Positions 1 to 8,007 of a stretch of 64,000 bases of DNA are shown here, in pieces. Under the pieces are notes generated by a model. That model was not told where the DNA came from and searched no databases. It saw only the letters and a list, made by a program, of their open reading frames with translations. Both the position numbers and the translations under genes were made by a program. Origin of the DNA: DMER64 sp964554535. GTDB lineage: Bacteria > Bacteroidota > Bacteroidia > Bacteroidales > UBA932. The stretch is from assembly GCA_964554535.1 (NCBI GenBank), contig CAZKPB010000014.1, forward strand, positions 3,008 to 67,007, written 5' to 3'. Each line of letters begins with the position of its first letter. The stretch's first letter is position 1.

Positions 1-2045
1 ATCACTACAATGGTTGACAAATCACGTTCTTTGGTAAAATATTCCTTAGAGATATCTTCTACAAAACGGCACTGACCTTGGCTGCCGGTAACCGATTCAA
101 ATAGTTGTAGCATCTCCTTTACGGCTTGTTTGCGGTCTACATTGTCGCGCAATTTGACGGTTACCGAACGCACATTCAACTGTTCATTATCCGGGGTGAA
201 ATCAACAATCTTCATAAGCATAGCCGGATTATCACGGATAATATCTCCCATATGGACATTCTTTATGACACCGCCAAGAATGGTTGTAACGGTGACATCT
301 TCTCCGTTTTCACTACTTGTCATATTGGGAACACTTAGGGCAGTAGTGTCAAGAGGCAACCCATACATTTCCATATAAGCCTGGTCTGGATAATAGGCCT
401 CTGTGGCCGGGTGATTGTCCCTAAGAAGCTCCAGCCCGTAAATATCAAAGGCATAGGTACGGTCGCATTGGATGGGCGCATAGGTATAAGATTTGCCTTC
501 GCTGTTGGAAGACCGGGCCCACATAACCGAAGTTCCGGATAAGGTGGCGTCGCTCAACCCCACGTTTTCTATAAAAGAGAGTTGCCTAAGTTCATTAGCT
601 ACGGTAAAGATTTTAGTGCGGTCATAGCCGGGCAAAGAGAGCGTGGATTCATCTGCATAAGCTATTTCTGCAATATTTTTGGTACGGAAGCCGAGCGGGG
701 CGTGAACCAAGTGGTTTATCTGACAATAAATGGTTATAGAGGCCGCTATGAGCACAATGGTAATGATGTTCTGCAATACAATAAACAGTCTGCCCGACAC
801 CATCTTGGAGCGGAACTTCAACGACCCTTTGACAATATCTATGGGCTCGTATCTGGAAACGGCATAGGCGGGAATAATTCCGGATACAACGCCCAACAAG
901 ATAATACAACCCAAGAAAATGAGGATGGTGTAAACCGTAAGGTCATTGACAATAGAGATAGAACCTCCAAAGAGGGCCGAGGCTTTTTCTTGCAGTCCAA
1001 CGGCCAACCCCAGTGCCAAAAGGGCGGCCAACAGCGTCATAAGCACCGACTCGCCAATAAAACGCAAGGTAATTTCCCTCCCGCTGGCACCTAATAATTT
1101 CCTGGAAGCCATCTCCTTGGCCCGCATTCCGGTCTGGGCTACGGTCAGGTTTATGTAGTTAATAACAGCAAACAGCAGAATGGCCAAGGCAATAGAGATA
1201 AGGATACGCACCATTTTAATATCTCCCATAACCAACCCGTCGTCTTTGACCACGGCATTCTGAGGAGCAAAGATGACCTCATTTAGTGCAATTAGGTCTG
1301 GCTCTTTCATAATGGCATATTTGAAAGGCGGACTGTTCTCTGCTAAATAGGTCTTTATTTGGGGCAACTTGGCATATAAATCTGCATTTTCCTTTTCTAA
1401 TAAGAACGTTTTGGTAGAAGACTTGCCACCAATACGAATTTGGTCAGACATATCCCAACCGGTGAAAACAGGAAGTTCTTCCATCCTAAGAAGCATCCCG
1501 GTCTGAGGGCGTATCATCGTGCGGTCAAAATCGGCAATGACGGCCGCTACGGTGTAAGGGTGGGTATTGTCATCTACCAATACTGTTTTGCCCACGGGGT
1601 CTTCCTCTCCAAAAAGTTTCCGGGCCGTACTAAAGGTAAGCACGCACTGGTCTCGAGCCGCCAGCGCCGTGATAGGATTCCCCTCTATAAAACGGTAAGT
1701 AAAAAGGTTAAAGAACGTAGAGTCGGCAAACAAAATTTCTGATTTAAACTGGGCGTCACTCTCCGGCCGCAAGAAACTATGCTCGTGAGAAGCAATGCGG
1801 CAAAAAGATTCAATCTCTGGAAACTGGTCTGTTAGGGCCGGAGCGTCCGGATAGAAAGAGGCAAAACCCTCTTGGGTCTTAAGCATCCAAATACGGTCCT
1901 TATGCGTATGAAAAGAATCGGACAATAATTGCCTAAAAGCATAGTCAGCTATAAGTAGTACAAAAGTCAACGATACAGCCAGACCAAATAGGTTAATGGC
2001 GGTGTAGAGCTTGTTTTTACCAAGGAATCTAAAAAAAGATTTCAT
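1..2045 (-). CDS. FtsX/MacB-type ABC transporter permease (3' end cut by window edge)
   Basis: Inner-membrane permease of an ABC export system of the MacB/FtsX type, which typically works with a separate ATPase to move or extrude substrates or lipoproteins. The ATG is at 2045 and the frame stays open for 681 codons to the window edge, so the C-terminus is missing. The product starts MKSFFRFLGKNKLYTAINLF, an N-terminal membrane helix, followed by a roughly 240-residue periplasmic MacB-like domain. Then come helix stretches such as ILISIALAILLFAVINYINL and the FtsX-like segment RAKEMASRKLLGASGREI, which is typical of the family. A second periplasmic domain begins after about residue 430. The substrate cannot be told, and no ATPase gene lies inside the window. 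Confidence 0.9.
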   Translation of the reverse strand, partial: MKSFFRFLGKNKLYTAINLFGLAVSLTFVLLIADYAFRQLLSDSFHTHKDRIWMLKTQEGFASFYPDAPALTDQFPEIESFCRIASHEHSFLRPESDAQFKSEILFADSTFFNLFTYRFIEGNPITALAARDQCVLTFSTARKLFGEEDPVGKTVLVDDNTHPYTVAAVIADFDRTMIRPQTGMLLRMEELPVFTGWDMSDQIRIGGKSSTKTFLLEKENADLYAKLPQIKTYLAENSPPFKYAIMKEPDLIALNEVIFAPQNAVVKDDGLVMGDIKMVRILISIALAILLFAVINYINLTVAQTGMRAKEMASRKLLGASGREITLRFIGESVLMTLLAALLALGLAVGLQEKASALFGGSISIVNDLTVYTILIFLGCIILLGVVSGIIPAYAVSRYEPIDIVKGSLKFRSKMVSGRLFIVLQNIITIVLIAASITIYCQINHLVHAPLGFRTKNIAEIAYADESTLSLPGYDRTKIFTVANELRQLSFIENVGLSDATLSGTSVMWARSSNSEGKSYTYAPIQCDRTYAFDIYGLELLRDNHPATEAYYPDQAYMEMYGLPLDTTALSVPNMTSSENGEDVTVTTILGGVIKNVHMGDIIRDNPAMLMKIVDFTPDNEQLNVRSVTVKLRDNVDRKQAVKEMLQLFESVTGSQGQCRFVEDISKEYFTKERDLSTIVV

Positions 2046-2149
2046 AATTGAATACCGGCCCAATGAGGCCACAAATGTTTTGCAAAAAACGCACCAATCA
2101 AAGCAATATGCTAATTTATAAACTGTTATACTTACTTATAGAAGGCAGA

Positions 2150-2192
2150 TGTGTCAAATTAATTGACAAAAGTTGTTAATTAATTTGACACA
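2150..2192. promoter_or_regulatory. Large inverted repeat upstream of the permease gene, possible operator
   Basis: Two perfect 15-base arms (2150-2164 and 2178-2192) flank a 13-base spacer. Each arm contains TGTCAA or its complement, and a second overlapping palindrome TGTCAA-N5-TTGACA sits at 2152-2168. It lies about 105 bases upstream of the permease ATG in an AT-rich gap (2046-2374) that has no gene. It could be a repressor site or a terminator-like hairpin; no T-run follows on either strand, which favours a binding site. Confidence 0.45.
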
Positions 2193-2238
2193 CATAATTT
2201 AATAGAATTTGCTATTCCACTATACCCCACTCACTGAG

Positions 2239-2264
2239 ATTGCCACGGGCTTGGCCCTCGCAAT
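2239..2264. repeat. REP-like palindrome
   Basis: An imperfect hairpin: ATTGC, then GGGC, a TTG loop, GCCC and GCAAT. GC-rich palindromes of this style bounded by ATTGC and GCAAT are common as dispersed REP-like repeats in bacterial genomes. Only one copy is in the window, so dispersal cannot be shown here. Confidence 0.4.
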
Positions 2265-2374
2265 GACGGTACACAAGAAACGTAGCTGTGCAAGGTTCTA
2301 TTTGGCAAGCAGGACCTAAATTTCAAAAAAAAATGAGTAATTTTACATCTATCCTTGCAATCAATTATAAACGT

Positions 2375-3130
2375 ATGAAATTTATCTCTTGGAATGTCAA
2401 CGGCTTGAGGGCCTGTTACAAAAATGGATTTGAGGATGTATTTAAGCAATTAGATGCCGATTTTTTCTGCCTTCAAGAAACCAAACTTCAAGAAGGGCAA
2501 ATAGATGCCCATTTTGACGGCTACCAATCTTATTGGAATTATGCCCAAAAAAAAGGATACTCCGGAACCGCCATCTTCACTAAACATACCCCGCTAAGCG
2601 TAACCTACGGGTTAGGCATTGAAGCACACGACACAGAGGGAAGGGTAATTACCTTGCAAATGGACAATTTCTATTTAGTGACCGTCTATACGCCCAATTC
2701 GCAAGATGAATTACGCCGTCTAACCTATCGGATGCAATGGGAAGACGCGTTCAGGGAATACCTCACCACCCTGGAGCGGACCAAACCCGTAATAGTCTGT
2801 GGAGATATGAACGTGGCGCACCAAGAGATAGACCTCAAAAATCCTAAGACAAACCACCAAAACGCCGGTTTCACAGACCAAGAACGCCACAAGTTCTCTA
2901 CCTTGTTGCAGGCGGGCTTCACAGATACCTTCCGCTACTTCTACCCGGACAAGACCGACGCGTATTCCTGGTGGTCCTACCGCTTCTCGGCTCGCTCAAA
3001 GAACGTGGGGTGGCGTATTGACTATTTCCTGGCCTCGGCCGTACTCAATGACAGGCTGGTATCGGCCGGCATTCACGACCAAATTACAGGGTCTGACCAC
3101 TGCCCCGTGGAACTGGTGGCTCAAGTGTGA
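2375..3130 (+). CDS. xth: Exodeoxyribonuclease III / AP endonuclease
   Basis: Cytoplasmic DNA repair nuclease of the ExoIII (EEP) fold that cuts at abasic sites and trims 3' blocked ends. The 251-residue product starts MKFISWNVNGLRACYKNGF, the classic N-terminal strand with the metal-binding Asn. It also shows FCLQETKLQEGQ (catalytic Glu), VCGDMNVAHQEIDL (GDxN), and the C-terminal TGSDHCPVELV with the catalytic Asp-His pair. The ATG at 2375 is preferred because the family starts exactly at this MKxxSWNVNG; an upstream in-frame ATG at 2333 would add residues outside the fold. Length is normal for the family (about 250-270). It is a single gene, divergent from the permease. Confidence 0.95.
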   Translation: MKFISWNVNGLRACYKNGFEDVFKQLDADFFCLQETKLQEGQIDAHFDGYQSYWNYAQKKGYSGTAIFTKHTPLSVTYGLGIEAHDTEGRVITLQMDNFYLVTVYTPNSQDELRRLTYRMQWEDAFREYLTTLERTKPVIVCGDMNVAHQEIDLKNPKTNHQNAGFTDQERHKFSTLLQAGFTDTFRYFYPDKTDAYSWWSYRFSARSKNVGWRIDYFLASAVLNDRLVSAGIHDQITGSDHCPVELVAQV

Positions 3131-3179
3131 CCCTTTCTCACTTTTGAATCTGTCGGTTTCATCCCGTGAATGGGCCCCA

Positions 3180-3459
3180 CCCGCGCCGGCGGCAACAGCC
3201 CCCGCGCAGCTGAAGGCGGCGGGAGTGTGAATTGTCATAGAGCAAGGGGGTTACGGATGGCTGTACCGGCGTGGCAAAATTTATTTTGACGCGGCGGTGC
3301 AGACGGCCGTAATGGAGTGAGACCCGACGTTAGACGGGGCAGCGCAAAGCGCTGACGCGGCTAAAAGGAGGGTTCGAGCGACAACCCGCAGCGAATGACA
3401 ATTCACAACGACCTCCCCTGCCGCCGGTGCTGCGCGGGGGCTGCTGCCGCCGGCGCGGG
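3180..3459. repeat. Long imperfect inverted repeat filling the xth-dehydrogenase gap
   Basis: The 425-base gap 3131-3555 holds no convincing gene. It contains a GC-rich inverted repeat: 3180-3210 and 3429-3459 are 31-base arms differing at one position. Further in, a 13-base pair of arms (3226-3238 and 3395-3407) carries TGTGAATTGTCAT and its complement. The interior also holds a CAGCGC-AAA-GCGCTG hairpin near 3350. The base composition is higher in GC than the neighbouring genes. It may be a MITE-like or other non-coding mobile repeat. Confidence 0.55.
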
Positions 3460-3515
3460 CAAAACCCTCCAAAAAAACACCTGTATATAAAGTATAATGG
3501 TAACCCATAACTGCT

Positions 3516-3547
3516 CTTGTGCGGAATCCGGACTTGCCTTACCTTTG
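3516..3547 (+). promoter_or_regulatory. Bacteroidetes-type promoter for the hydroxyacid dehydrogenase
   Basis: A TTG element at 3517-3519 is followed after 20 bases by the perfect -7 box TACCTTTG at 3540-3547. Only eight bases separate the box from the ATG at 3556, so the transcript should have almost no leader. Confidence 0.7.
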
Positions 3548-3555
3548 CCCCCATT

Positions 3556-4506
3556 ATGAAACTCGCCTTTTTAGATTCCGCCACAATGGGCCAGGACTTG
3601 GACCTGAGCCCGTTTTCTCAATTCGGAGAACTCACCGTATACGACAACACACTGCCCTCGGAAGTGGCAGCGCGCATTGCCGACGTGGACATTATTCTGG
3701 TCAACAAAGTCAAACTTTCCGACAGTCAGCTGGATGAAGCCAAAAAGGTCAAATTAATCTGCATTGCCGCTACCGGGATGGACATCCTTGATGTGGAGGC
3801 CACGCGCGCCAAAGGCATTGCCGTAATGAACGTGGCCGGCTACTCTACCGACAGCGTGGCACAGACCACCTTTATGCTGTTGCTTTCCCTGGTGGGGCAC
3901 GGCGGGTACTTCAATACCTTTGTACAGGACGGACGATATCCGCTAAGCGGGCTGCCCACCCACTTTGGGGGGCGGTATTTTCACGAGTTGGCGGGGATGC
4001 GCCTGGGCATCATAGGGCTGGGCGCCATTGGAAAAAAGGTGGCCTCCATTGCCCGGGCCTTTGGAATGGAAGTGGTGTATTACTCGGCCCACAACCGGGA
4101 TAGGTGTGAGGAGATGTATCAGAGGCTGGAACTGGACGAACTGCTTTCTTCCTGTGATGTGGTGAGCATTCACTCGCCGCTCAACGACGCTACCAGACAA
4201 CTCATCGGGGCCCCGCAACTGCGACGGATGAAACCCACCGCGTACCTGATTAATATGGGGCGCGGGGCTATTGTAGACGAGGCGGCGCTGGCGGCAGCCA
4301 TTGACAACGGGCAGATTGCCGGAGCGGGGATTGACGTGTACAGTACCGAACCTATAGACGCCTATCATCCCTACTACCGTATCAAAGACCGCGAGAAGAT
4401 AGTGTTTACCCCCCACGTGGGGTGGGCCTCCATTGAAGCGCGGGGACGGTTGGTGGGGATGATGGTGGAGAATATTAAGCGTTTTTTGAGCGCTACAAAT
4501 TGCTAG
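3556..4506 (+). CDS. D-2-hydroxyacid dehydrogenase (glycerate dehydrogenase type)
   Basis: Cytoplasmic NAD(H)-dependent dehydrogenase of the D-isomer 2-hydroxyacid family, reducing a 2-keto acid such as hydroxypyruvate. The 316-residue protein has the split substrate domain (residues about 1-100 and 285-316) around a Rossmann domain with GLGAIGKKVASIARAFGM (the GxGxxG nucleotide motif). Later segments VVSIHSPLNDATRQLIGAPQ, INMGRGAIVDEAAL and the C-terminal TPHVGWAS (catalytic His) are typical, as is the Arg/Glu/His triad arrangement. The ATG at 3556 lies just after a perfect -7 box, which excludes the longer frame opening at 3517. The 3' end overlaps the convergent esterase gene by 14 bases. 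The exact substrate cannot be told from sequence. Confidence 0.9.
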   Translation: MKLAFLDSATMGQDLDLSPFSQFGELTVYDNTLPSEVAARIADVDIILVNKVKLSDSQLDEAKKVKLICIAATGMDILDVEATRAKGIAVMNVAGYSTDSVAQTTFMLLLSLVGHGGYFNTFVQDGRYPLSGLPTHFGGRYFHELAGMRLGIIGLGAIGKKVASIARAFGMEVVYYSAHNRDRCEEMYQRLELDELLSSCDVVSIHSPLNDATRQLIGAPQLRRMKPTAYLINMGRGAIVDEAALAAAIDNGQIAGAGIDVYSTEPIDAYHPYYRIKDREKIVFTPHVGWASIEARGRLVGMMVENIKRFLSATNC

Positions 4507-5374
4507 CGGGTTCCCCGGCATAGGGGAATCCCTGAATTTCCAATGCTTTTATGGCATAGCGTTTCCCAAACTCACGGTATCCAGAGGTTACAAAATGCCA
4601 GGGGTCGGGCGAGCCTTTGACGCCGTCGGCAGAAATGATATAGGAATTGGGAAGCACTTTGGGCAGATTGGGCAGAATCTCCGTATTGAAAGGATAGCAG
4701 ACCCCGTTCTGATCTTTGTATTTCAACTCACCGGCAAGCAGAAAGCACCTCATGGGATCCAAATTCAGGTCGTTCACAATATTGTGATAGAGGCTTTTCA
4801 TTTTTTCCGGCCATTGGGGGTCATCCGAATTGGATTCACCCTGGTGAAAGACTATGCCCTGGATGACACCCTCTTTCTGCGCCAGGCGGGCCATGTCAAT
4901 CAGACGCTGATAGGGATTCCCCCCGTAGGATTTGCAGATGTCCTGCATCCAGGTGGCTACCATATCTAAATAACTCTTATAGTTCTCTTTATCAAAAACT
5001 TCTACCTTGGCTCCGGCCACGGATACATTGATGATGCCCACCTTGATATCCTTGGGCAAATTTTTGACCATGGTACGTCCAAAAAATTCGGAAAGGCCCA
5101 GACGTTCGTCCTGTGAATAAGTGGCTTCATACCATTTGCCTACCTCACGGTTGCTGCGGGGGTTTTCGGCGGTTGCCAGATAGAGAAGCCGGGGTTCGGG
5201 TGATCCGAGGTCTACTTCCTCGGGGCGGCTTCCACTACCCATGTTGGACTGGCCTATACATAGGTAGATGAAGAAGTTGGGGTCGGGACTCCCGGAGGGC
5301 TGGGCGGTGGTGGGTTGGGGGGTTAGGAGGATGGCGGAGAGGGCCAGGGAGAGGGATAGTAATAAGGGTTTCAT
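4493..5374 (-). CDS. Secreted SGNH esterase, sialate O-acetylesterase-like
   Basis: Exported carbohydrate O-acetylesterase-like hydrolase, 293 residues. A signal peptide (MKPLLLSLSLALSAILL, ending near TTAQ) precedes the SGNH fold: block I CIGQSNMGSG with the nucleophile Ser, an Asn/Gly block in INVSVAGAKVEV, HQGESN (a hallmark of the SASA/DUF303 group), and a C-terminal SPDPWHF supplying Asp and His. The ATG at 5374 was chosen because it begins the signal peptide; the longer frame from 5521 runs through palindromic non-coding DNA. A -7 box TACCTTTG lies at 5399-5406 on this strand. The natural substrate is probably an acetylated sugar, but the family is broad. Confidence 0.85.
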   Translation of the reverse strand: MKPLLLSLSLALSAILLTPQPTTAQPSGSPDPNFFIYLCIGQSNMGSGSRPEEVDLGSPEPRLLYLATAENPRSNREVGKWYEATYSQDERLGLSEFFGRTMVKNLPKDIKVGIINVSVAGAKVEVFDKENYKSYLDMVATWMQDICKSYGGNPYQRLIDMARLAQKEGVIQGIVFHQGESNSDDPQWPEKMKSLYHNIVNDLNLDPMRCFLLAGELKYKDQNGVCYPFNTEILPNLPKVLPNSYIISADGVKGSPDPWHFVTSGYREFGKRYAIKALEIQGFPYAGEPASNL

Positions 5375-5398
5375 GGTTATTAAGATTTGGTTGGGTAC

Positions 5399-5406
5399 CA
5401 AAGGTA
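5399..5406 (-). promoter_or_regulatory. -7 box for the SGNH esterase gene
   Basis: TACCTTTG on the minus strand, 24 bases before the ATG at 5374. No clear -33 TTTG was found at the usual distance. Confidence 0.5.
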
Positions 5407-5457
5407 CAAAAAGAGATGGAAAATTTGAAGGGGAAAAATGAGATTTGAGAGGGGATT

Positions 5458-5653
5458 GTCCGTTGGCGTTTGGGAAACGCCAACGGACTTCCCTGGGGGC
5501 CGGAATACAGCCCTTGAGCACCGGGGGATTGCAGGGGGGGCCTGCAATCCCCTTGGTGTTGTTATGTCATAAGGGAGTACGCAAGCATCCTCCCTTATGA
5601 CATAACAACACCGCCTTGCAGCTTTGCTGCAAGGCGGTGTTCACGTAGCGTGA
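5458..5653. repeat. Row of five palindromes between esterase gene and tRNA-Arg
   Basis: Five back-to-back hairpins: 5458-5488 (14-bp perfect stem, 3-base loop), 5524-5552 (12-bp stem, 5-base loop), 5555-5612 (23-bp perfect stem, 12-base loop), 5611-5637 (12-bp stem, TTT loop) and 5641-5653 (5-bp stem touching the tRNA 3' end). None is followed by a T-run, so ordinary terminators do not explain the set. The 276-base gap 5375-5650 contains nothing else recognisable apart from the esterase promoter. Confidence 0.8.
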
Positions 5654-5724
5654 CCCTGGCGGGATTCAAACCCACAACCTTTTGATCCGTAGTCAAATGC
5701 TCTATTCAGTTGAGCTACAGGGCC
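5651..5724 (-). tRNA. tRNA-Arg (anticodon ACG)
   Basis: A 74-base cloverleaf: acceptor stem GGCCCTG with CAGGGTC plus discriminator A, D arm GCTC/GAGC, anticodon stem TTTGA/TCAAA around loop CTACGGA (anticodon ACG, reading CGU after inosine modification), and T stem GTGGG/CCCGC. The CCA end is not encoded. It begins nine bases after the rplS stop codon on the same strand, so it is probably transcribed with rplS. Confidence 0.96.
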
Positions 5725-5733
5725 GGTTGGTGG

Positions 5734-6120
5734 CTATGCCTGAGCTTCTTCGGCTACCAGGCGTGCTTTTCTTTCTTTGATACGGGCCTTCTTACCGGTA
5801 AGTTTACGCAAGTAGAAGATACGTGCACGACGTACTTTGCCGTATTTGTTTACTTCAATTGATTCAATCAGAGGTGAACTGATGGGGAAGATACGTTCTA
5901 CACCTACACCGTTGGAGAGCTTGCGGACCGTGAAGGTTTCCGTGTTGCCTGTACCTTTGCGTTGAATGCAAACCCCACGATATTTCTGCAAACGGTCTTT
6001 GCTTGCGTCTTTTTCATCTTTAATTGTATAAGCTACAGTGATAGTATCACCGGCCTTGAAATCCGGAAAGTTTTTGCTTTCTCCTGCAAATGCTTGTTCT
6101 GCTACTTTAATTAAGTCCAT
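5734..6120 (-). CDS. rplS: 50S ribosomal protein L19
   Basis: Structural protein of the large ribosomal subunit at the 30S-50S interface. The 128-residue sequence contains the L19 signatures DTITVAYTIKDE, QKYRGVCIQRKG, FTVRKLSNGVGVERIFPISS and the basic end KVRRARIFYLRKLTGKKARI. Length is slightly above the usual 115-120 because of a short C-terminal tail. A near-perfect promoter precedes it with a 45-base leader, and tRNA-Arg follows directly, suggesting a shared transcript. Confidence 0.98.
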   Translation of the reverse strand: MDLIKVAEQAFAGESKNFPDFKAGDTITVAYTIKDEKDASKDRLQKYRGVCIQRKGTGNTETFTVRKLSNGVGVERIFPISSPLIESIEVNKYGKVRRARIFYLRKLTGKKARIKERKARLVAEEAQA

Positions 6121-6165
6121 CTTAGTACCCTTCTTTTACTGTATCGTGTTGTTTTTTTAGGTTGG

Positions 6166-6196
6166 CAAAGATAACGCTTTTTTCAATTTACCCAAA
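6166..6196 (-). promoter_or_regulatory. Promoter of rplS
   Basis: On the minus strand TTTG (6196-6193) is followed after exactly 19 bases by TATCTTTG (6173-6166), a full match to the Bacteroidetes housekeeping consensus. Confidence 0.85.
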
Positions 6197-6229
6197 CTTT
6201 TTGCTAATAATTCATACTACTAATGTCCG

Positions 6230-7996
6230 TTACCAGGTAAACGAAAGATTACATACCGTCACATTCTGCTTGCCGTCCGCCACTTCCAACACCATCCGGT
6301 GCTTTTTCCCCTTTTGTACCACCTTAGGATCCAACACACAGGAAAGGCGACGGTTTTTCTGTTCGTAGGTAACGAGCACCCACTGATCATCTATGGTGCC
6401 GCTATACGAAGCAATGCCCGAGCAATCGTCTCTGATGGTGAACGTGATGGCCCGGCGCCCGCGAATATCGGCCCCGTTGGCTATAGAGGCCTTTACAGTG
6501 GGAGCCAGCGTGTCCGCCCCTATCTTGAATCGTCCAAAAGATAACGTCTGTGCCGTAAGCACGCTGTCTTTCACCTCACCCCCGGCATACTGCCAGCTGT
6601 CTTTCTGCGTAAGGTTCTGCCGCAGCAGCACCGTCTTGCCGTACAGAGAATCGGGGATGGAGGCGGGCATATTAATTTGCAACTCCATAGGCAGTTGCAA
6701 CGGGACGTCGTCATCAAACAATTGCCACTGAAAGGAGGCCAGACGGGTGGCGCAAAACGGGATATTGCGGTACAGGCCGCCTGAGGGCAGGGTTATCTTT
6801 ATGTCCCTGGCGGCAAATACATTGTCGCGGTCCCAGTAAAAGGTCTGATAGTATTCCTCGGCCACCACGGAATCGGCCACCGGTTGCGCCACGGGCTCAG
6901 TCACCAGAGCCGGCAGACGTTGAGACCTCTTGATGGTATAGGTGCGCGAGGCCCTGTTACGGTAGGCATCCCACAGTGTCAACACCAAAGTATGAGGCAG
7001 CGAGTCCGTTACGGCCATAAGCCCTTGCGAGGGAGCCGTCACCGCCGCCTGCAGGGCAAAACCCGGTTCGACCCAGGTCTTGAGCAGTTGGCGCCGGTGG
7101 GCATTGTACTGCGAATATTGAATCAAGGCATTGATATGCCGGCTTTTTTCCTGCGGGTAATCCGTATTGTCAAACGCATACACCAATTGTCCGTCGTAGG
7201 TCACTTCCCAGCGCTGAATCCCCAATTTGGCATAAGTGCCGTTCATACGGTCAATGGCGTCCACCGCCACGTAAAACGTATCGGGCATGCTCAGGGTTAC
7301 CTTGTTTTTTGAGACCGGTATTTCCGTAATGAGCGGGGTCTGTACAAAACCCTGCGGGTCGGTCCGGTAGCCGTAAAACTGGATGCGACGGAATTCGGGA
7401 GGCATTTTGTCCGTAAACGGAAATAACTTGCATTCCAACAAATTGGTAATCATCTGAGCCTTATACGACAGCGTGTCCTCATAGCGGATTTCAAAATGCA
7501 GGTGCGGTCCGGCCGAGTCGCCCGTATTGCCGGCCCGGGCCACCGTCCGGCCTTGGGTAACCGGAAACTGTTGGGGGTCGGGCTGCAAATCCACTACAAA
7601 GGATTGGGTGCGGTACTGCGCTTCCTTCACATAGTCGGCCACCGGCTGTATATAGGAATCCAAATGACCGTAGACCGAGACCGTCCCGTTGGGATGCGTG
7701 ATGTACAGGCCGTTGCCGTACCCGTCGGGATTTACGGTAATGCGCGATATGTAGCCGTCGGCCACCGCACGTACGGGCGCCCCCACCACCCCTCCTACCC
7801 GGAAGTCAAGCCCCCCGTGGAAATGATTGCCCCTGAACTCGCCTACCGACCCGCTGAGGGTCAAGGTGTCAAAAGCCACCGGAGCCACGTAGTAATGCTC
7901 CCATTGGGGACGCTGGGCCCGGGCGACAAAAGGCAGCAGCGCACAAAGCGCTGCAGTAATGAAACAGGTGCAAACAGGTATCGTGTAACGGGACAT
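6230..7996 (-). CDS. Secreted M23-family peptidase with long C-terminal region
   Basis: Periplasmic metallopeptidase-like protein, 588 residues, of the LytM/M23 family that cuts peptidoglycan cross-bridges. A signal peptide (ending near ARAQ, residue 28) leads into the M23 domain at about residues 45-190. Zinc ligands are visible in HFHGGLDF (HxxxD), with YGHLDSY and the HLHFEIR motif (HxH). The remaining 400 residues form beta-rich domains seen in Bacteroidetes M23 proteins but of unknown role, perhaps for binding partners or the substrate. The gene starts 11 bases after dnaJ and so appears to be the last gene of the grpE-dnaJ operon. The active-site set looks complete. Confidence 0.9.
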   Translation of the reverse strand: MSRYTIPVCTCFITAALCALLPFVARAQRPQWEHYYVAPVAFDTLTLSGSVGEFRGNHFHGGLDFRVGGVVGAPVRAVADGYISRITVNPDGYGNGLYITHPNGTVSVYGHLDSYIQPVADYVKEAQYRTQSFVVDLQPDPQQFPVTQGRTVARAGNTGDSAGPHLHFEIRYEDTLSYKAQMITNLLECKLFPFTDKMPPEFRRIQFYGYRTDPQGFVQTPLITEIPVSKNKVTLSMPDTFYVAVDAIDRMNGTYAKLGIQRWEVTYDGQLVYAFDNTDYPQEKSRHINALIQYSQYNAHRRQLLKTWVEPGFALQAAVTAPSQGLMAVTDSLPHTLVLTLWDAYRNRASRTYTIKRSQRLPALVTEPVAQPVADSVVAEEYYQTFYWDRDNVFAARDIKITLPSGGLYRNIPFCATRLASFQWQLFDDDVPLQLPMELQINMPASIPDSLYGKTVLLRQNLTQKDSWQYAGGEVKDSVLTAQTLSFGRFKIGADTLAPTVKASIANGADIRGRRAITFTIRDDCSGIASYSGTIDDQWVLVTYEQKNRRLSCVLDPKVVQKGKKHRMVLEVADGKQNVTVCNLSFTW

Positions 7997-8007
7997 GGAC
8001 GGGATGC

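Noticed and set aside
3281..3584. Short minus-strand frames in the xth-dehydrogenase gap
   Set aside because: They run across the inverted repeat, have low-complexity Ala/Arg composition and no recognisable domain, so I treat the gap as non-coding.
5651..5724. Integrated element using tRNA-Arg as attachment site
   Set aside because: No integrase and no second copy of the tRNA 3' end was found in the window; only the palindromes are odd.
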